Positions 17,863 to 25,606 of a stretch of 64,000 bases of DNA are shown one piece after another. This DNA comes from Nostoc carneum NIES-2107 (GTDB taxonomy: Bacteria; Cyanobacteriota; Cyanobacteriia; Cyanobacteriales; Nostocaceae): NCBI GenBank assembly GCA_002368155.1, contig AP018180.1:7496561-7560560 (forward strand), read 5' to 3'. Under the pieces are notes generated by a model. It was not told the DNA's origin. It did no database searches and was given only the letters and a program-made list of their open reading frames with translations. The position numbers and the translations under genes were made by a program. Each line of letters begins with the position of its first letter. Positions within the stretch are counted from its first letter, which is position 1.

Positions 17863-19143
17863 TGCTGGCTTAATAACAACTACACCATACGCATCGGGAG
17901 AAAGGTATTGTTGGGCGGCTTGCATTAAGTCGGTGGCTTCTTGGGCTTGAATGTTTGCGGGGTAGTTAAAGGCTGGTTCTAAATTTCCGAGCATGGATTG
18001 ATAATAACCATACAAGCCTGCGCGATCGCTTGGTGTTTCATTACCAAAAATAAATCGGTTGGCTACACGTCGGCGTACACGGGCAATTTCTGATTCTTTG
18101 ACTAGTTCTGTGTGTAAAATGCGGATATGTTGAGCGATCGCTTCTTCTACTGCTTGTAAGTTTTCTACTGCACACTTGGCGGAAATATAAAATGTGCCTT
18201 GCAGTTGATTACTCATATTACTGACAGAAATCGAAGACACTAAATGCCGTTCTTCTCGTAAATCCTGCACCAGCCTTGATGTGCGTCCGTGGGCTAAAAC
18301 TCCCGCCAAAACATCCAGTGCGTAAGTTTCATCGATATATTCCAACCCTGGAACTCGCCATACCATCACTAGCCTGGCTTGCTGAAGACTTTCATCAATA
18401 AATTCTTGACGGACAATTTCTGTAAACGCAGGTTCGGGCAGTTGTGGTGTGTGGTAAGTAGGGAGTGGTGAATTTTTGTTACTAGTAGTCTCAGCAATTC
18501 CTTGGGCAACAATATCAATTAATTCTGCTGTAGGTAAATTTCCGACAGCCACAGCCGTAATCGACTGGGGTTGATACATACTCCCGTGGAAATTCCGCAT
18601 TTGCTGGGGTTGAAGTTGGGAAATCACCGATTCTGGCCCCAACACTGGACGGCGATAAGGTAACCGTTCAAACGCCATTTCCATCGACCGCCGAAAAGTC
18701 CGCCGCTGGGGATTATCTTCGGAACGCCGAATTTCTTCTAGTACTACCAAGCGTTCCCTTTCAAAAGCGTCATCATCAATACTGGGGTTAAATACTACAT
18801 CTATTTGTAGTGGCGCAAGTTCGGCAAAATCTTTGGGAGCAGTCGTGATGTAGTAATGAGTGTAATCTTGACTAGTAGCCGCATTAGTAACGGCTCCCCG
18901 TTCTTCAATGCGACGTTCAAACTCGCCACTAGCTAGGCGTTCTGTGCCTTTAAAAATCATGTGCTCTAAAAAGTGAGCCATGCCATTAATGGTATCCGAT
19001 TCTACCGCCGAGCCAACCTTAATCCACAAACTTAAGTTAACGGCTTCAATCGGCATTTGCTCCACTACTATTGTTAAACCGTTGGGTAGCTGGTGTAGTG
19101 TTGGAGCATTGAGACGAGGAAATTTTACCAGGGTTGAGGTCAT
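17860..19143 (-). CDS. M16 family zinc peptidase (processing-peptidase-like)
   Basis: 427 aa, the usual length of single-module M16B peptidases. The inverted zinc motif HFLEH (His57, Glu60, His61) appears in INGMAHFLEHMIFKGT, and the distal Glu of the family lies in the RREERVVLEEIRR-like region, here RLVVLEEIRRSED. The C-terminal half is the non-catalytic M16C-like lobe with ARLVMVWRVPG and YGYYQSMLGNL. Relatives include mitochondrial processing peptidase beta and bacterial PqqL/YmxG; it probably degrades or trims peptides. Cyanobacteria often carry two such genes next to each other; only one is here. ATG 19143. Confidence 0.85.
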   Translation of the reverse strand: MTSTLVKFPRLNAPTLHQLPNGLTIVVEQMPIEAVNLSLWIKVGSAVESDTINGMAHFLEHMIFKGTERLASGEFERRIEERGAVTNAATSQDYTHYYITTAPKDFAELAPLQIDVVFNPSIDDDAFERERLVVLEEIRRSEDNPQRRTFRRSMEMAFERLPYRRPVLGPESVISQLQPQQMRNFHGSMYQPQSITAVAVGNLPTAELIDIVAQGIAETTSNKNSPLPTYHTPQLPEPAFTEIVRQEFIDESLQQARLVMVWRVPGLEYIDETYALDVLAGVLAHGRTSRLVQDLREERHLVSSISVSNMSNQLQGTFYISAKCAVENLQAVEEAIAQHIRILHTELVKESEIARVRRRVANRFIFGNETPSDRAGLYGYYQSMLGNLEPAFNYPANIQAQEATDLMQAAQQYLSPDAYGVVVIKPA

Positions 19144-19420
19144 TGCTAGTAGTGAGTGGTGAAGAGGACAGAGAGAAAGCTTTCTTACTTCTCTATCTTA
19201 TCTAGGAAGGAAGAAGGATAAAGGATGAAGTCTGAAGTAAGAATCTCTACAAACTGAACTTTTTTACAAGACGCTACAGCCTAGCTTGCTTCCCCATAAG
19301 GGTACGTCTCGTTACCTTTAAGCCTTTAATGGACGAAAAAATAAAATTTTTCCTTATTCATCACCCATTTTTTGGTTAGTGAGTTAATTTTATACTTCAT
19401 CCTTTATCCTTCCCAAATAA
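19144..19420. other. Intergenic region between divergent genes
   Basis: 277 bp without a gene. It should contain promoters for the M16 gene (minus) and the small membrane protein gene (plus). Short direct copies of AAGGATRAAG are visible at ~19210-19225 and (as CATCCTTTATCCTTCC) near 19397, together an imperfect inverted pair. Confidence 0.4.
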
Positions 19421-19843
19421 ATGGCACATTACTGGAATCCTAAATTTATCGCTTTATACATTCTCTTCATGGTGATTTTGAATTTTATGTTCCGCATTGA
19501 CTGGAATGATTTAGCGAAACTCTACCGCACTGAGGAACCACCACCAGCAAATATCTCGCGGTTTGAACATGGTCATGTGGGTTTGGTGTATTACAAAGGA
19601 ACTTTAAATGTTGGTGTTACTCCCCAAGGGCTGTATTTGGGTATTGTTGCGGTGTTTAGGTTTGGGCTTCCGGCATTGTTGATTCCTTGGGGTGCGATTA
19701 GGAGAATTGAGCCGGCTAATCAATTATTTGTGCAGCGATTTCGCTTGTATCTCACTAAGCCAGATGTGAAGATTATTCTGAGGAAAGAGGCTTTGGAGCC
19801 GGCGAGGAAATATTTAGCTGCACAGGGTATTGAGTGGATTTAG
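19421..19843 (+). CDS. Membrane-anchored protein of unknown function
   Basis: 140 aa. One hydrophobic segment near the N-terminus (FIALYILFMVILNFMF, ~10-25) and a second hydrophobic patch around VFRFGLPALLIPWGAI (~78-93). The rest is soluble, with a beta-rich pattern (GLVYYKGTLNVGVTPQGLYL, then IEPANQLFVQRFRLYL) that could be a small PH- or GRAM-like fold, a guess only. I do not recognise the family. The stop overlaps the stop of the NACHT gene on the opposite strand by 4 nt, so the two are convergent. Confidence 0.6.
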   Translation: MAHYWNPKFIALYILFMVILNFMFRIDWNDLAKLYRTEEPPPANISRFEHGHVGLVYYKGTLNVGVTPQGLYLGIVAVFRFGLPALLIPWGAIRRIEPANQLFVQRFRLYLTKPDVKIILRKEALEPARKYLAAQGIEWI

Positions 19844-22701
19844 ATTTTGCTTTCCAGAATAGTACCGCGAACATTTGCGCCTTGAAGATTTGCCCGTTCA
19901 AGATTCGCACCTTGAAGATTTGCCCATTTTAGATTCGCGCCTTGAACATTCGCCCGTTCAAGATTCGCGCCTTGAAGATTCGACCATTTTAGATTCGCGC
20001 CTTGAAGATTCGCCCGTTCAAGATTCGCACCTTGAAGATTCGACCATTCAAGATTCGCGCCTTGAAGATTCGACCATTCAAGATTCGCGCCTTGAAGATT
20101 CGACCATTCAAGATTCGCGCCTTGAAGATTCGACCATTCAAGATTCACCTCTTGAAGATTCACCCCTTGAAGAATAGCCCCTTGAAGATTCGCCCATTCA
20201 AGATTCACCTCTTGAAGATTCACCCCTTGAAGAATAGCCCCTTGAAGATTCGCCCATTCAAGATTCACCTCTTGAAGATTCGCCCGTTCAAGATTCGCCC
20301 CACTAAAATCTTGGGAGGATAAAATACAGTTTTGCAAATCTAAAAAACTCAAGCAGTTTAAGCAAAAAACATCACTATTAAAAGCAACTCTTTGCCCACG
20401 CAGGCGAGAAATCCAATTACCAAAAGCTTCAGGGAAAGGCCAGTTAATCTGAGAAACCTTTTTTGTTATCCTCGCACAAGCATTTAAAACAGCTAACAAC
20501 GCCTCTTCTGCATTACGTGCTTGCCGATTTTCTTCTTGAAAAGTGGGTAACTGTAATTTCTCCATTGGCATTCCATTTTTTAGCATATAACTTATCAGGT
20601 CACACATTGTCTGCTGCCATTCAGCAACATCAACCTGATACTTATCTTGCTGTAATCGAATTTCATCGATAATAAATTTAAAAATATAATTATCCATAGC
20701 GGTTGAACCGCATAACTTTGCCCAGCGTTCTAAAGCTTGTAACTTATTCCATCCATAATCTGAATCTTCTTGGTTAGCTTTTAGCTGGTTATTGATGAGT
20801 TTTAATTCCTGCACAATACGTTTGGCTGTTAAATATTCACCAAAGCTTTTGTGGGTAAATTCAAAAGTCTCCTCACGACCTTTTAAGCCACGTTGACGGA
20901 AATAGAAAGCAGTTAAGAGACGAGTTAAGCTAGCTTTTTTATCTTGCTTAAATATATTTAATATTCGTTCCAGAAGATTGCTGTCACAATTTTTTTCAAT
21001 TTCTGGAACTGTTGTTACCCTGACATCTCCTCCATGCCAAGCAGCAACAGAAATACTTTCCAAGATGCGAATAAAATCTTTTTCTTCAACACCCCTAATT
21101 ACTGGGTTCTCATTACCCCAACGTCCTTGATAAACTGCTGTAAGTAAATCTGCATAAATTTCGTTGAGGTTGCTATCCTGGGAAAATTTAACTGCACCGC
21201 GAACCAAACTCAAAGCAACTAAGTAATTTAATAAAGGCTGGCACGTAATTTCTCTCAAATGTCCCTTGTCTAATTCTGCGGGTAATCTGTCATATCCACA
21301 ACCGCTAGCTTTACCATATTTACTCCACCAAATTTGTCTTTGGTCTTGCTTTAATAAATTTTGATCGTCGATGTAATTATTCTGCTTTCTCTCTTCATCA
21401 TCTATAAAATAGGGGAGAATATGAAGGATTTGCTTAGGTTTACGAAAATCACTTTGATTTTTTTGGATAACCAATTCTCGCCCACTAATTAAAATCTGCA
21501 AGCGAGTTTGAACATGATTAAATGCATTGGCTTGTCTTTGTACTTCACTGACAAACTTCTGGGCAACTTCCTCTCCCATTTTGCCTTGCATGGCTAATTC
21601 ATCCAAACCATCAAAAATAATTAGTAGTTTTTCTACTTTGTTTTCTTGATCTAAAGGATTAGGTGGTAGTGGAATATCACGCAAATCATTAATAAACTTG
21701 CCGATGCTATTAACTAAATCATCTTCTGGATCAAACAGGTGCAAGGGAATAAATAAAACTGAAATTTTTCCTATTTTTGCCTGTGTCGCTGCAAAAATTT
21801 TAGAAAAAGAAGATTTACCGCTTCCTGGCCCGCCACTAATTACCCGGATAGCATCATTTTTATTAGCTTGGTCTAACCAAGTTTGTAGTTCTGCTTGTAA
21901 ATTAACAACAATCCGCTCAGTTATTTTATCTTGTTTATAATTCTGTCTTACCCCACTGACAAAATCATCATCATCTTTACCCTCAATTTTGTTTTCATAA
22001 TAAGCTCGTAGGGGAACATATACCTGTTCCAGACTAAAGGCTTCAGAAAACATCCGTTCATTAATTTCCTTTTGCAACCATCTAGAGTAACGTTGCCAAG
22101 CTTGTTCTCTCTCATTTGCTTTAATAAAGGGGGTATTTAGTTCAGTTTGTAAAACTGTATATTTATCGCTATTTTTCTTCCATTCTTCAATCAGTGAATA
22201 GACAAACTCTGTAGGAAGACGATTACTAATTGCTTCTGCTTGTGCTGGCGTAGAGAAAAATTCTGTTAACCACTGGCAAAAAGGTTCTTTGATAGCTGGA
22301 ACAATAGCTAATTCTTCAGGATGAGCAAAAAAATTGCTGTCAATTATTAATTCTGTGGCTTCTAAATTTTGGAGACAATTTTCTAAACGGTGTTTAACTA
22401 TAGTCTCAATGTCATCATTATTAACTTTTTTGAGTAAATCCTGATTATCATCTACTAAACTAGCCATTGCTTGAATTAAAGAACGAAAAATCAACAGCCA
22501 AGCTATTTCTCCCGGTTCTTTAGCCAAGCCAACAGCAGCACCCATCTCTACCAAATTTTCGGGAACGTTGCTCACATTACCAGTCAACCCATTCACCACA
22601 GCTTTGGTTAGCGCTGTAAAACCACTCCCGAAGTTAACATTAAGACGCTTGCTGAAAACGGAAACAGGCTGCTTGATGAGGATTCCAGGTTTGCTGCTCA
22701 T
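19840..22701 (-). CDS. NACHT-domain STAND-like NTPase with C-terminal pentapeptide repeats
   Basis: 953 aa. Residues 1-280 are a helical N-terminal effector-like region without known motif. The NACHT NTPase (~285-460) shows Walker A SGGPGSGKSSFSK (~289-301), Walker B LLIIFDGLDELA (~359-370) and sensor ILISGREL (~403-410). A winged-helix/helical section follows to ~780 (TKRSFGEYLTAKR-like, here THKSFGEYLTAKRIV). Residues ~800-945 are pentapeptide repeats of A(N/D)LxG type, in decapeptide units such as NLQGANLEWS. STAND NTPases use a C-terminal repeat sensor to trigger oligomerisation; bacterial NACHT proteins include anti-phage systems, so defence is a plausible role but not shown. ATG 22701. 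The repeat DNA is nearly identical from unit to unit, implying recent expansion. Confidence 0.8.
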   Translation of the reverse strand: MSSKPGILIKQPVSVFSKRLNVNFGSGFTALTKAVVNGLTGNVSNVPENLVEMGAAVGLAKEPGEIAWLLIFRSLIQAMASLVDDNQDLLKKVNNDDIETIVKHRLENCLQNLEATELIIDSNFFAHPEELAIVPAIKEPFCQWLTEFFSTPAQAEAISNRLPTEFVYSLIEEWKKNSDKYTVLQTELNTPFIKANEREQAWQRYSRWLQKEINERMFSEAFSLEQVYVPLRAYYENKIEGKDDDDFVSGVRQNYKQDKITERIVVNLQAELQTWLDQANKNDAIRVISGGPGSGKSSFSKIFAATQAKIGKISVLFIPLHLFDPEDDLVNSIGKFINDLRDIPLPPNPLDQENKVEKLLIIFDGLDELAMQGKMGEEVAQKFVSEVQRQANAFNHVQTRLQILISGRELVIQKNQSDFRKPKQILHILPYFIDDEERKQNNYIDDQNLLKQDQRQIWWSKYGKASGCGYDRLPAELDKGHLREITCQPLLNYLVALSLVRGAVKFSQDSNLNEIYADLLTAVYQGRWGNENPVIRGVEEKDFIRILESISVAAWHGGDVRVTTVPEIEKNCDSNLLERILNIFKQDKKASLTRLLTAFYFRQRGLKGREETFEFTHKSFGEYLTAKRIVQELKLINNQLKANQEDSDYGWNKLQALERWAKLCGSTAMDNYIFKFIIDEIRLQQDKYQVDVAEWQQTMCDLISYMLKNGMPMEKLQLPTFQEENRQARNAEEALLAVLNACARITKKVSQINWPFPEAFGNWISRLRGQRVAFNSDVFCLNCLSFLDLQNCILSSQDFSGANLERANLQEVNLEWANLQGAILQGVNLQEVNLEWANLQGAILQGVNLQEVNLEWSNLQGANLEWSNLQGANLEWSNLQGANLEWSNLQGANLERANLQGANLKWSNLQGANLERANVQGANLKWANLQGANLERANLQGANVRGTILESKI
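19870..20310. repeat. 30-bp tandem repeats within the NACHT gene
   Basis: Units of 30 bp on the pattern CTTGAAGATTCGMCCATTC+AAGATTCGCG, several of them identical (four in a row around 20025-20145), plus a 60-bp unit containing CCCCTTGAAGAATAGCC repeated twice (20145-20265). Each unit encodes ten residues (two pentapeptides). Because the period is divisible by three, the other strand stays open too, giving non-genuine long frames on the plus strand. Confidence 0.9.
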
Positions 22702-22919
22702 AGCTGTTGTATTTTGTTGGTATATATGGTTAGCTCATACCAATTCCCCAAAATTCTGATACATATAGATTCTTCGTAGGGGTTTAGCACTGCTAAACCC
22801 TCACCCATGTATAGGAATCATGATTAAAGTAAAACGGTATGAGATATTTAGACGATATTTGCTAGTAATTGTACGCAAATTCACTCTTAAATAGTGTTAT
22901 TGATACTAAAAAGCTTCAA
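22702..22919. other. Promoter side of the NACHT gene
   Basis: About 220 bp of A+T-rich DNA upstream of the NACHT start and before the 21-bp repeats. A GTAGGGGTTTAGC/GCTAAACCC pair at ~22776-22801 forms an imperfect hairpin (GGGTTTAGCA/TGCTAAACCC). No gene. Confidence 0.4.
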
Positions 22920-23150
22920 GTTTCAGCCTCAAAACCTCAACTGTCAGCCTCAGAACCTCAACTGTCAGCTTCAGAACTTCAACTGTCAGCTTCAGAACTT
23001 CAACTGTCAGCCTCAAAGCCTCAAGCGTCAGCTTCAGAACCTCAAGCGTCAGCTTCAGAACCTCAAGCGTCAGCCTCAGAACCTCAACTGTCAGCCTCAA
23101 AGCCTCAAGCGTCAGCCTCAAAACCTCAAACGTCAGCCTCAAAGCCTCAA
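22920..23150. repeat. 21-bp minisatellite, 11 copies
   Basis: Eleven tandem copies of a 21-bp unit on the consensus TCAGCYTCARARCYTCAASYG. All three codon phases are largely open, on the plus strand as SASEPQL or QPQNLNC repeats and on the minus strand as the 7-residue repeat EVLRLTV (frame 23187 to 22906). Unit-to-unit changes are mostly synonymous or conservative (R/K, V/L, A/V) in that minus frame, whereas they alter P/L, K/E and L/A in the plus frame. Whether any frame is translated is unknown; the minus frame would begin at GTG 23187 with no good ribosome binding site. Confidence 0.85.
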
Positions 23151-23155
23151 GTTTG

Positions 23156-23236
23156 GTAGGGTGTGTTATCGCGTTAGCGTAACGCACCGTAAATCTCTGG
23201 TGGTGCGTTAGGACTAAAGTCCATAACGCACCCTAC
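23156..23236. repeat. 81-bp imperfect palindromic element
   Basis: The ends GTAGGGTGTGTTAT and ATAACGCACCCTAC are inverted copies with one mismatch, and inside them GCGTTAGCGTAACGCACC and GGTGGTGCGTTA repeat the same motif. This looks like a dispersed palindromic repeat (REP- or MITE-like) of the kind common in cyanobacteria. It separates the minisatellite from the 157-aa protein gene. Confidence 0.7.
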
Positions 23237-23253
23237 ACCGAATCGCTCTTGTT

Positions 23254-23727
23254 TTAGTTGATAGTTGTTGCGCTTTTCTTCTTCTTAGAACTGCGGGTAA
23301 ACCTACGTCCCATCTCATCGATGACTGCATCTAAACCAGCAACATCACCGCTAGCCTTGGCGTAATTGTAAACTGCTAAAGCTGCTGTATATGCTTCACT
23401 ACCCGCAGTGATACAGGTATCATCCACGAGTTCTTGCAGTTGCGTCAGGGATAAAAGTACTGGATACAAAGCCTCATACAGCGCTACATCCCGGCGCATT
23501 TCTTCTACATCAAAGGAACGAGGTAAAAAATTTGGGTTTTGTGTCGCTACTTCCAACGCTTTGCTAACAAAGGCGCGACTTTTATCACCCATCTTTAAAA
23601 TTTTGCGTCGGTCATCCGTTGTCAAATCTACCAAAAACGGTAACTTTTCGCGAATTGTTGCTATAGCCTGCATTACCGCTTCCCGATCTGCAGGGGAAAA
23701 GTTAGCACTGAGACGATTATCAGCCAT
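23254..23727 (-). CDS. Conserved-looking cyanobacterial protein of unknown function
   Basis: 157 aa, no signal peptide or membrane helix. The sequence is mostly helical and charged: PADREAVMQAIATIREKLPF at the start, a KMGDKSRAFVSKALEVA helix, and a basic end (RRFTRSSKKKKSATTIN) that could bind nucleic acid or membrane lipids. I do not recognise the family. Start ATG 23727 was chosen because GAGGAG lies eight bases upstream; GTG 23736 overlaps that site. A ~190-bp gap separates it from the divergent crtD. Confidence 0.65.
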   Translation of the reverse strand: MADNRLSANFSPADREAVMQAIATIREKLPFLVDLTTDDRRKILKMGDKSRAFVSKALEVATQNPNFLPRSFDVEEMRRDVALYEALYPVLLSLTQLQELVDDTCITAGSEAYTAALAVYNYAKASGDVAGLDAVIDEMGRRFTRSSKKKKSATTIN

Positions 23728-23914
23728 TTTTATCACTCCTCTGGGATAACTCTTCTCAGTATTCCCAAACTAAAACAGGCTATTAGCTGATTTAACCTCA
23801 CAATAGCTGTTCCTTACCAAACTTAAGCTGATACAAGCTTGGGTTACGGCTTGGCGAAAGAACCACTTTTGTTAAAATTAAGAATAATATTAAGAAATAT
23901 AAACTAAAGTCTCA

Positions 23915-25426
23915 ATGCCCAGTCTATCACTTGACAAAAAAGCATCTCGTGTCATTGTCGTCGGTGCAGGAATAGGTGGGCTAACTGCTGGCGCATTATT
24001 AGCCCATAAAGGTTACAGCGTTTTAATCTTAGACCAAGCCCTTGTACCTGGGGGTTGTGCTTCTACGTTTAAACGCCGAGGATTTACTTTTGATGTCGGC
24101 GCAACCCAAGTCGCTGGTTTAGAACCTGGGGGGATTCATCACCGAATTTTCTCAGAATTGGGAATAGATTTACCACAAGCCACACCTTGCGATCCCGCTT
24201 GTGCAGTTTATCTCCCTGGGGAATCGACTCCCATCAACGTCTGGCGCGATCGCGAAAAATGGCGAGAAGAACGCCAACGACAATTTCCTGGTAGCGAACC
24301 ATTCTGGCAATTGTTAGCAACTCTATTTCAAGCTAGCTGGAAATTTCAAGGACGCGATCCAGTGCTACCGCCGCGTAATTTATGGGATTTGTGGCAGCTA
24401 ACTCAGGCGGTACGTCCCAGTACATTAATTACTGTGCCCTTCACTTTATTTACTGTGGGCGATGCTTTACGGCTATATGGATTAGGTAACGACCAACGCT
24501 TACGGACTTTCTTAGATTTACAACTGAAGCTGTATTCCCAAGTCAGTGCAGAAGAAACAGCCTTACTTTATGCAGCCACGGCGTTGAGTGTCTCCCAACT
24601 CCCCCAAGGATTATTTCACCTCCAGGGTAGTATGCAAGTCCTAAGCGATCGCCTGGTAGAATCCTTAGAAAGAGATGGCGGTAAATTATTGCTGCGCCAC
24701 ACCGTTGAAAAAATTACCGTCGCCAATCATCAAGCCTCATCCGTCACCATTCGTAATCAGCAAAGCGGCGAAGTCTGGACAGAAACAGCCGACCATATTA
24801 TTACCAATGTCACTGTGCAAAACCTCGTGCAGCTTTTAGGCGACGCAGCACCAGCAGGTTATAAGCAGCGAGTCGAAAAATTACCCCCATCATCAGGGGC
24901 GTTTGTCGTCTATTTAGGTGTAGATGCTAGCGCCATTCCCCCTGAATGTCCGCCACACCTGCAATTTTTATACAATGCTGATGGGCCAATTGGCGAAAAT
25001 AATTCTTTATTTGTCTCCGTTAGCCATCCCGGAGATGGTCGCGCCCCGGATGGTAAAGCCACAATTATTGCTTCATCCTTTGTAGATACACGTAGGTGGT
25101 GGCAGACAGAGAATTATGAAGAACTAAAGCAGCAGTATACAGAAGAAGCGATCGCCCGCCTAGCAAAATTCTTCTACCTCAAACCCGAAACGATAATTCA
25201 CCAAGAAGCCGCCACACCCCGCACTTTCGCTCATTTCACAGCACGCGATCGCGGTATTGTGGGCGGTATCGGGCAACGTATCCCCACCTTCGGCCCCTTT
25301 GGTTTTGCCAATCGCACACCAATTAAGCATCTCTGGTTAGTCGGTGACTCCACCCACCCCGGGGAAGGAACAGCCGGAGTAAGTTACTCAGCGCTAACTG
25401 TCGTGCGGCAAATATTAAATAGCTGA
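23915..25426 (+). CDS. crtD: Carotenoid C-3',4' desaturase (CrtD-like)
   Basis: 503 aa, the size of phytoene-desaturase-type flavoproteins. The FAD dinucleotide fold is at the start (VIVVGAGIGGLTAGALLA, ~13-30) followed by the CrtI/CrtD signature VPGGCASTFKRRGFTFDVGA (~47-66). The C-terminal FAD motif is HLWLVGDSTHPGEGTAGVSY. Cyanobacterial CrtD makes the additional double bond of myxol glycosides in outer membranes and thylakoids. Other members of this family (CrtO ketolase, CrtI, CrtH isomerase) look alike; I prefer CrtD from overall length and the PPSSGAFVVYLGVD segment, with some uncertainty. Start ATG 23915. Confidence 0.7.
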   Translation: MPSLSLDKKASRVIVVGAGIGGLTAGALLAHKGYSVLILDQALVPGGCASTFKRRGFTFDVGATQVAGLEPGGIHHRIFSELGIDLPQATPCDPACAVYLPGESTPINVWRDREKWREERQRQFPGSEPFWQLLATLFQASWKFQGRDPVLPPRNLWDLWQLTQAVRPSTLITVPFTLFTVGDALRLYGLGNDQRLRTFLDLQLKLYSQVSAEETALLYAATALSVSQLPQGLFHLQGSMQVLSDRLVESLERDGGKLLLRHTVEKITVANHQASSVTIRNQQSGEVWTETADHIITNVTVQNLVQLLGDAAPAGYKQRVEKLPPSSGAFVVYLGVDASAIPPECPPHLQFLYNADGPIGENNSLFVSVSHPGDGRAPDGKATIIASSFVDTRRWWQTENYEELKQQYTEEAIARLAKFFYLKPETIIHQEAATPRTFAHFTARDRGIVGGIGQRIPTFGPFGFANRTPIKHLWLVGDSTHPGEGTAGVSYSALTVVRQILNS

Positions 25427-25435
25427 GTCCAATGT

Positions 25436-25606
25436 CAAGGGTCAAGGGTTAAGGGTCAAGGGTTAAGGGTTAAGGGTCAAAAGTCATGACTTCTCCTTCT
25501 TCCCCTTGTCCCCAATCCCTAAAATTCCTTAATTTTGAATTTTGAATTTTGAATTTTGAATTGATTTGTCCCCAGTCCCCAATCCCCAGTCCCCAGTCCC
25601 CAATCT
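25436..25606. repeat. STRR heptad block between crtD and repeat membrane protein
   Basis: Successive runs of GGGTCAA/GGGTTAA, TTTTGAA (four copies around 25532-25560) and CCCCAGT/CCCCAAT units fill the gap between two convergent genes. Confidence 0.8.

Noticed and set aside
19875-20322. Plus-strand frames with repeated RLEDS/DSRLED or LKIRPFK text
   Set aside because: They are the complement of the 30-bp pentapeptide repeats of the NACHT gene. A 30-bp period keeps all frames open, and the minus-strand gene has clear domains.
22869-23211. Plus-strand frames SASEPQL and QPQNLNC across the minisatellite
   Set aside because: Open only because 21 is a multiple of three; starts are TTG or lack ribosome binding sites, and unit differences are non-conservative. 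Kept as a repeat; only the minus frame is discussed as a possibility.
23156-23236. tRNA or structured RNA in the palindromic element
   Set aside because: No cloverleaf or T-loop GGTTCRA motif; long symmetric inverted repeats fit a dispersed palindrome better.
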